Below, piece by piece: positions 1 to 64,000 of a stretch of 64,000 nt of DNA. Location: positions 60,335,128 through 60,399,127 of the forward strand of contig CM057481.1 in NCBI GenBank assembly GCA_030035585.1, written 5' to 3'. A program made the translations under genes and the position numbers. Under the pieces are notes generated by a model, which made no database searches, was not told the origin of the DNA, and was given only the letters and a program-made list of their open reading frames with translations. The stretch comes from Dugong dugon. Its lineage: Eukaryota; Chordata; Mammalia; Sirenia; Dugongidae. Positions within the stretch are counted from its first letter, which is position 1; the number at the start of each line of letters is the position of its first letter.

Positions 1-591
1 GAGCATCAGGTACCTGAGGTTTCTCAGACCTCCTTGCTGGAAGGAAACTTGACACGCATTGACAGCTAAGTGAAATAAACCCCACCATAATTTTACTATC
101 CCCTGGTTTAGGCAGAGGGCTAACAATCAAGTTTAACATGATGTGTTTAGTCCAAGGAATCAGATAGGGGCTGCGTGGCCTCACTGAGAGGGAATCCTAG
201 CGGTTTTATCTGAGTGCATTTTAAGCCTGCTCTAACTGTAAACTTATAACTAGGCCACTTCGCTGGCAATTTTATGTGAAGAATAATTTTGGAACCTGTT
301 CTAGATTTCTTTATGCAAGTAAGAAAATATACTTTCCAGGTATTTCCCTATGGATAGGAATTTTCTCCTGAGTGTTTCCGTGCAAAGAGAAATTGCTTTT
401 TTGGTGAAAATGCTTTGGAAGGAAACTGATAATTTCATGGCTATGGACTATGGAATTCACCTGCGGACTATTTCTAATGCCCCCTTTCCCAGAATGGCTG
501 CCTGCTCATAGTTGTTCTTCCAAAGATAAGTGAATTCAGTTAGGTAGTAACAAATGCAACCAAAATACCCGTAAGATTCTAATTGTTTAGA
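1..591. other. Downstream flank of PRKAG2, nothing recognised
   Basis: AT-rich sequence past the likely PRKAG2 3' end. I see no exon, repeat family or RNA gene here. Confidence 0.5.
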
Positions 592-778
592 GCAGCACTA
601 TTGACCTTTTGGGCTTTACAATTCTTTGTTGTGGGGCTGACGTGTGCATTGGAGAATGCTCAGCAGCATCTGTGACCTTCACCCACAGATGCCAGAAGCA
701 CTCTCAAAAATGTCTCCAGACACTGCCAAATGTCCCCTGGGGGTGCAAAATCACCTCTGGTGGAGAACACTGGGTTAG
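592..778 (-). mobile_element. MER20 (hAT-Charlie DNA transposon relic)
   Basis: 'TTCTTTGTTGTGGGGCTGA' and 'AAATGTCTCCAGACACTGCC', followed by 'AATGTCCCCTGGGGGTGCAA' and a terminal GAGAACACTGG, match the MER20 consensus in reverse complement. This is an ancient non-autonomous element. Confidence 0.8.
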
Positions 779-1919
779 AGAAGACTGTAAACACTTCTCT
801 AAGAAAACATTGTAAGAAATTTTATCAGTTCAATTAATTTCTACTATAATTTCCTTAAAGATTAGAATAAAAACCAGAATGGACGTGGTCCATTTCTGGG
901 ATGGATGACACAGGTATTTTCCTTGTGGTTCCTGATAGGACTCTGCTTTCAAAGTCACCATCTTGTCTGACGCTCAGCAATTTCCTGTCAGCTCCACTGG
1001 AGTGCAGGGGTGAAAGCTCGTGCAGAGGCCAGACCCCTCCCTAGGTGTGGCCCATGGAGCTGTGCGGGAGCCCAGAGCCCACAAAGGCTGCCCACAGGGG
1101 AGCATTCCTGTGACAAGGGTGACCCAACAGCCAAGGGTCTCCACATACAGAATCATTTAGATGCATTCCCTCTGAATCGTTACTTCACTAACAAATTACC
1201 AGTACTTGGGCTTTATTAGACTTGGCCTTATTGAAGTACCACTTTTCCTTATTCCTAGAAAGGCACGGAGAAGCACATTTAACATAACCAAGTCTTTATC
1301 CCTTGCTAGGAACAAATTCTTAACTCTTAGACCTGCTGAACATACATGTTCCTCATGTGACCAGAAAATGCTAATACATTTTTTTTTCAAGCAGCCCAAA
1401 TACTGTTTTCTGAAGCAGAAAATACACACTATGTCTTCTATACACTTTGTGTGTGGATATAATTAAACAAGCAAGGAGTAGATTAATAATAGATTATTTG
1501 AGTTTCAAAACTGTTGTTTTATTTTTACAACAATAAAAAAAGCAAAAACAAAACTGCTGTTTTGGCAGCTTTGTGACTTTTTTCCTTTTCCCCAAATATA
1601 ACTACTGGCCTAAATAACCAGTTGTTTCTATGGGAAGAACGTATGCATGTGCTTGCTCTCTCTCATATTTGTCCTACTAGGAAATGAAAAAACTGACCTC
1701 TTAGCACAAGAAAATTTATGTGGCAATTTAAAATATGTTCATATATAATAATGGAGATATATAGTTTATAAATCAAATCATTAGGTTTTTTCCTAATGAT
1801 GGGGAAGATACAAGAATTCATATTCTCCTTTAACTGGAGATAAATATCTAAGTGGAAAATCGCAGGTAGATTTTTAATGAAAATGCAATGAAATATGTGG
1901 TATTTTAAAGAACTTCTTT
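779..1919. other. Downstream flank, unassigned
   Basis: Moderate-GC stretch at 1000-1140 and AT-rich sequence elsewhere. No coding or repeat signal was recognised. Short ORFs here have no family resemblance. Confidence 0.5.
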
Positions 1920-3007
1920 AACAAAATGATAGACAGTAGGATTTATTTTAATTTCAATTTGCCAAAAAAGAAAAAAAAAAAAAAAAAACAAAAAACCAAC
2001 AACCAGAAAACCAAACGATACTCATATATACAATGTCAACATTTTCAGAAGCACTTACATTAGGACCTTTTGTTTCTCTTCGACTGTATGACAATACCGT
2101 ACGCACCACAACAAAATTTACAAAAAAATCGTGTCAGGTCGTACAAACATCATGATTTTACATTTCAATACACAAGAAAAAACAGATGCCTTTCTGCCCC
2201 CACATCCTCTGACGGCGGCCCTTGCCCGCACAGCAGTTGGTCTCCACACACGCTTCCAGAGACGCTAACGCTTACAACCTACCAGTGCCAATTTTAGAAA
2301 TCATGTCCTTTCCAGATGCAAACTTAAATAATGAGAAATTTGTCCTTTTAAAATAACAATCAATAGTTTATTAATGGATACGGTGAAGTCTACCCACCAG
2401 AAGAGGTATAAAAATTGCCATTAAAGTAAAAATAAATAAAGCTGTTTTAAAAGCAGTCTCGTTTTACATTTAAACATAAAACCACCATTGAAGTTTTAAA
2501 GTAATTACTTATATTCAAATGACAACTTTTGGACAAATCGAATGAGAACAAGCTGATTTGGTAAGAGGTTCAGACGTCCACTGTCCAGCAGATGGCCCAC
2601 CAGTGCGTCTCAGCTGTGATGACATATTGCTGTGTTCTGACATAAGGCACTATGATATGAATATGCCACACGCTCACCTTATGTCACATGACCTGCTGCA
2701 CACCAGCAGACCCTTTGAAATGGAAAATAAGACTTCTGGACACAGTGCACTTTTATGACAGACAGCATTTGAAATCTCAGACTAAGGTCTGGAAATAGTC
2801 TTTTAATGCAGGCCTGAATCTTCAAGCACATAAAATCTTTCTTTTTTATGCTGAGTTTCAACATCACTGGAAAAAAAAAGATGCATCACTAAACCCTGAT
2901 ATACATTCTTAACCATTCCACTCTCTTCTATTGTGGTCAGTGTTCGAGAGGTAAAACATGACCCAGAGCGCTGTTCAAGTTCTCCTCGAGGGCATGCACT
3001 CCCAGCG
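1920..3007 (-). other. PRKAG2: PRKAG2 3' untranslated region (approximate)
   Basis: The sequence continues uninterrupted downstream of the stop and I recognise no interspersed repeat in it. It includes an A-run at about 1970-1990 on the plus strand, which is a U-run in the mRNA. The end is placed from the poly(A) signal candidate at 1942-1947. The true end needs 3' RNA data. Confidence 0.6.
1942..1947 (-). terminator. Candidate PRKAG2 polyadenylation signal AATAAA
   Basis: TTTATT on the plus strand gives AATAAA about 1.06 kb after the stop on the minus strand. Another AATAAA lies at 1518-1523 and a further one at about 2368-2373. Choosing this one is inference from position only. Confidence 0.4.
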
Positions 3008-60627
<57,620 letters not shown>

Positions 60628-60641
60628 CTGTAAGATACTAA

Positions 60642-61017
60642 GGACAGTGTGGACACGTCATGGGGTTGTTACCATTGTCATAGGGCAACATGTGCACTGT
60701 TTAATGAGACTATTTTGTTCTGTAAACCTTTATTTAAAGTGAGAATAGCAGCGCAACTGGAAGAATGTAATCGATGTCACTGAATTGTGCATGTAGAAAT
60801 TTTTGAAATGGTGTATCTTTGGTTATGTATATTTTCACCAAAAAAAAAAAAAAAAAAAAAGTCGAGAAGGGAGAGTATTGACATGTTGTGGGGTTGTTAA
60901 CCAATGTCATAAAAGAATATGCGTACTCACTGTTTAATGAGAAACTATTTGTTCTGTAAACCTTCACCTAAAGTACAATAAAAAAAAGGGGAAAAAAAAA
61001 AAAAAGGAAAAAAAAAC
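60642..61017 (+). mobile_element. 5'-truncated young L1 3' end
   Basis: 376 bp matching the 3' end of the L1 at 45600-45912 ('GTAGAAATTTTTGAAATGGT', 'TTGTTAACCAATGTCATAAA', AATAAA tail). CTGTAAGATACTAA (60628-60641) and CTGTAAAATACTAA (61018-61031) bracket it, so it was inserted into the old L1. Confidence 0.92.
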
Positions 61018-61107
61018 CTGTAAAATACTAATGAAAGAAATCAAATACCCAAATAAATGGAAAAATATACTGTGGTCATAGACTGGAAGACTTAATTTTG
61101 TTAAGGA
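61018..61107 (+). mobile_element. Old L1 ORF2 fragment, continued
   Basis: 'CTAATGAAAGAAATCAAATA' and 'AGACTGGAAGACTTAATTTT' continue the sense fragment from 60627. Confidence 0.85.
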
Positions 61108-61330
61108 TTTTTGTGTCTATGTTTATGAGGGATATTGGTCTGTAGTTTTCTTGTAATGCCTTTGGTTTTAGTATCAAGGTAATGCTGGTTTCATAAATTG
61201 AGTTGGGTAGTCTTTTATTTATGAGACAGTTTGTACAGAATTGGTATTTATTTCTTCCTTAAATATTTGGTAGATTTCACTTAGGAAGCCACTTGGGCCT
61301 GTGTTTTGAAACCTGGATGATAATTTCTTT
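61097..61330 (-). mobile_element. Old L1 ORF2 fragment, inverted
   Basis: 'GATTTTTGTGTCTATGTTTA' and 'GATATTGGTCTGTAGTTTTC' are antisense of an ORF2 part that lies upstream of the fragment before it in intact L1. Joined at TTTTGTTAAG. Confidence 0.85.
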
Positions 61331-62509
61331 GAACGAACAGAATCTTATCCATTAATTCAGTCAGTAAATATTTATTGCTTGCCTTAACGCAGGTTCCTCC
61401 CAGAGCTGACCAGGAGAAATGAGACAGGGAGGGAGAAAGTCAAAGGCTATGTCAGTAAGCAGGTCCCTGTGTTGTGCAGCTCAGGTAGAACCTGCTGGGG
61501 TCCCCTGAGAAGCTGTGATGCAGACCTCAGCACTGGCTCACTGTAAGGCCCCAGAAGCTGGGAAAACCATCTACCCACTGTGGCCTCTTTTTGGTCAAGG
61601 GTCATTACTGGGGCATTAACTGGCATTTCTGCCCTGCTCCAAGCATTTGGCCCCCAGGCTCAGCTGCCAAAGAATGCCCCCCCGTCTCAGGCAAAGACAA
61701 AGGGGGCTGCTGAAACACAAGGACCTGGGGTCGGCCAAAAGGATGTGGTGGGGCACCAACAGCATCTGCTGCAAATACCTTCCACTGCTCTAGATGCTTG
61801 GGAAACGGCAATGAAAGACAAAAATGATTCCTGCCTTGCGGACACAACAAATTCACGGAGAGAGACATTAAATATTATTATACTGTCATAAATACCAAAG
61901 GAGAAGTATGGAATTTATAAGCAAGAATAATTGGTCATCAATAAATGAATGAATGGATGGATGAAATGTAAGTCAGTGTGCTTCCACGTTTCTTGAAACA
62001 TTTACCAGTCAGAAAATACAGGGGGGTTAGGGCAGAACGGAGATCCAGCACAGAAATCCCTCTCTGCTATCACTGCTCCCTCACTGCTAAAGACACTGTA
62101 TATTATACTGTGAAATTTGTACTTTCTTTGTAGCCTATTCAATGGAAACTTCAAAGATCATTGCTGTCAAACATAAGTTTAACTAATATTTAAGATTGTC
62201 TGCTAAGTCTACATATCTAAAATTCAACTGAATAAGATCAAGAGGGAAACTAATCATAATAAATGTAACAATCCATCTCTCAGAAAGGAAACCTTAAAAC
62301 AGAATACTTTGTTCATTATCTAAATCAAGACTTCATAAGAGGAATATACATATTATAGATGCTGATTTCACCACATAAATATCTGAAATACAAATTTAAA
62401 CTACTACAAAGTAGAAATGTTACAACTTTCAGAATTTTTAAAACTCTGCAAGTTTTGTGTTAAACATGCTTATATAGTGTATCAACTTAAACTGTTCCAT
62501 CGGTTATTA
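61331..62509. other. Intron, unassigned
   Basis: A GC-richer block at 61390-61780 has a 103-codon chance frame. The rest is AT-rich. Nothing identified. Confidence 0.4.
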
Positions 62510-62800
62510 AAAATATTTTTAAAAACATTTTATTTAAGAATAGTTTTAGATTTCTGTGAAAATTGTGAACATGGTACGGAGTTCTTATATATAATGTTAA
62601 CATCTTACATTACTGTGGTACATTTGTCACAACTAACGAACTAACATTGACACACTATTATTAACTAACATCTGTAGCTTATTAGGATTTCCTTAGTTTT
62701 TACCTCCTGCCGTTTTTCTGTTCCAGATGCCATCCCAGGATACCACATCACATGTGCCACATGTTCTTAGGCTCCTCTTGGCTGTGACAAGATTCTCCTT
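62510..62800 (-). mobile_element. L1M-type 3'UTR fragment
   Basis: 'CATTACTGTGGTACATTTGT', 'CACAACTAACGAACTAAC' and 'ATTGACACACTATTATTAAC' belong to the antisense L1M 3'UTR. Confidence 0.7.
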
Positions 62801-63607
62801 GTTTCTGATGACCTTGATAGTTTTTCGTTTTTTGACTATCTCTACCCATACTGTTTTGTTTCATCACCATTAATTTAGGCTCTCTGCCCCTTAAAGTTCT
62901 CATCTGTGCTTTAAATTGACTGTTGTCAGTTTCCACTCATATAGATAATTCTTTACAAGAGTGCTATGCCTGAGGCAAACATTATTAATTGGGTTAAACT
63001 GTTTAATGATGACTTCATGGGATAGTTCTGGTTCATGGTTTAAAGATTTCTGGCATTAGATCTGGGGTTTCCTCTAGTCTCAATGGATCCAGTGAGTATG
63101 GTTTCCATAAGCATTTTTTTTTTATTCTTTTTTTTATTGTGCATTAGGTGCAAGTTTACAGCTCAAGTTAATTTCTCATTCAAAAATTTATTCACATATT
63201 GTTTCGTGACATTAGTTGCAATCTCTACAATGTGACAGCATACTTCCCCTTTCTACCCCGAGTTCCCTGTGTCCATTCGACCGGTTCCTCTCCCTCCCTT
63301 CCTTCTCACCCTGGTTTTGGACAGGAGCTGCCCACTTGGTCTCGTATATCTGACTGAACTCAGAGGCACATTCCTCACGTGCATTATTTTTTGTTTTATA
63401 ATCTTGTCTAACCTTTGTCTGAAGGGGGGGCTTTCGGAATGGTTTCAGTTCTGGGTTAAGAGTGCGTTCAAGGGTCACAGTTTTGTGAGTGACCTTGATG
63501 GTTTTGGGAGTACTGGCTGGTATTTTATAGAATATCCCTCTCTTTGGGTTTGTCTGATGTTTTCTCATGATTAGACTGCAGCTGTGGATTTTGGGGAGGA
63601 AGACCAC
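62801..63607 (-). mobile_element. Afrotherian L1 3'UTR pieces
   Basis: 'AGGCTCTCTGCCCCTTAAAG', then 'GTGCTTTAAATTGACTGTTG', then a T-run with 'GTGCATTAGGTGCAAGTTTA' and 'CAGGAGCTGCCCACTTGGTC'. The second part matches 25591-25810. Two 3'UTR copies appear adjacent. Confidence 0.75.
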
Positions 63608-64000
63608 AGAAGTAAACTGCCCTTCTCATCACATCATATCAAGGACACATACTATCAACATGACTCATCACTGGTGATACTAATCCGGACTACTTGGCAG
63701 AGGTTGTGTTTGTAAACTTACTCTTTTTCCTTCCTTTTAATACAGTACTCTTCAGAAGGTAGTCACTATGCAAAGCCCACACTTGAGGAGTGGAGAGTTA
63801 TGTTTCACCTCCTCGAGGGGGGAATATCTACATATATTATTTGTAATTCTTCTGTACAGGAGAGTTGTCTATTTACTTATTCAATCATTTATTTATATCA
63901 GTATGAACTCATATGTTTATTTGATACCCCGGGTTATAATCCACTGCCAATTTGTTTTGTTGCTCACATTGTTCTAGCTCTGGCCAGCCATCGGGAGCTC
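63608..64000. other. Intron at right edge, unassigned
   Basis: No recognised element or exon up to the window end. Confidence 0.45.

Overview
The window is mammalian nuclear DNA from an afrotherian, most likely an elephant. This rests on about a dozen dispersed copies of the tRNA-derived SINE whose 3' part reads 'TATGAGTCAGAATTGACTCG' or its complement (AfroSINE). The window also holds LINE-1 copies with closely matching 5'UTR, ORF1, ORF2 and 3'UTR, and an RTE-clade LINE whose 3' tail matches the SINE. Species-level assignment is inference.

Only one host gene is visible: the 3' part of PRKAG2, the AMPK gamma-2 subunit, on the minus strand. Eleven coding exons with GT-AG borders and compatible phases lie between 60118 and 3008. 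They encode the last 317 residues, which is the whole four-CBS nucleotide-sensing region (about V253 to E569 in human numbering). The 3'UTR follows to about 1920. The ten exons nearest the 3' end lie within 3-24 kb. A 36 kb intron (24008-60011) then separates them from the exon at 60012-60118. The start of the gene lies beyond the right edge.

Layout. 1-1.9 kb: downstream flank with a MER20. 1.9-24 kb: 3'UTR and compact exon cluster, with AfroSINEs, MIR, old L1 and MER5 pieces, and a 2.5 kb Tigger1 transposon at 19148-21646. 24-60 kb: one large intron filled with retroelements. These are a minus-strand L1 (26278-31083) nested inside an older L1 3' end, unclassified GC-rich sequence (32.2-33.2 kb), a 219 bp palindromic element (34.8 kb), a full-length but broken plus-strand L1 (37836-45912), ERV LTRs (48-50 kb), an ERVL provirus remnant (51-55.8 kb) and a truncated RTE LINE (55826-57287). 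60-64 kb: next intron, with scrambled old L1.

The coding part of PRKAG2 looks intact and normal. The more unusual signals are structural: an inverted repeat of about 150 bp around the penultimate PRKAG2 exon, a two-source patch inside the Tigger1, a one-base ORF2 frameshift shared by two separate L1 copies, an L1 lacking its endonuclease and reverse transcriptase, several nested insertions with visible target-site duplications, and a long hairpin-forming element. No CRISPR, operon or microbial system is present, and I found no convincing undescribed gene system.
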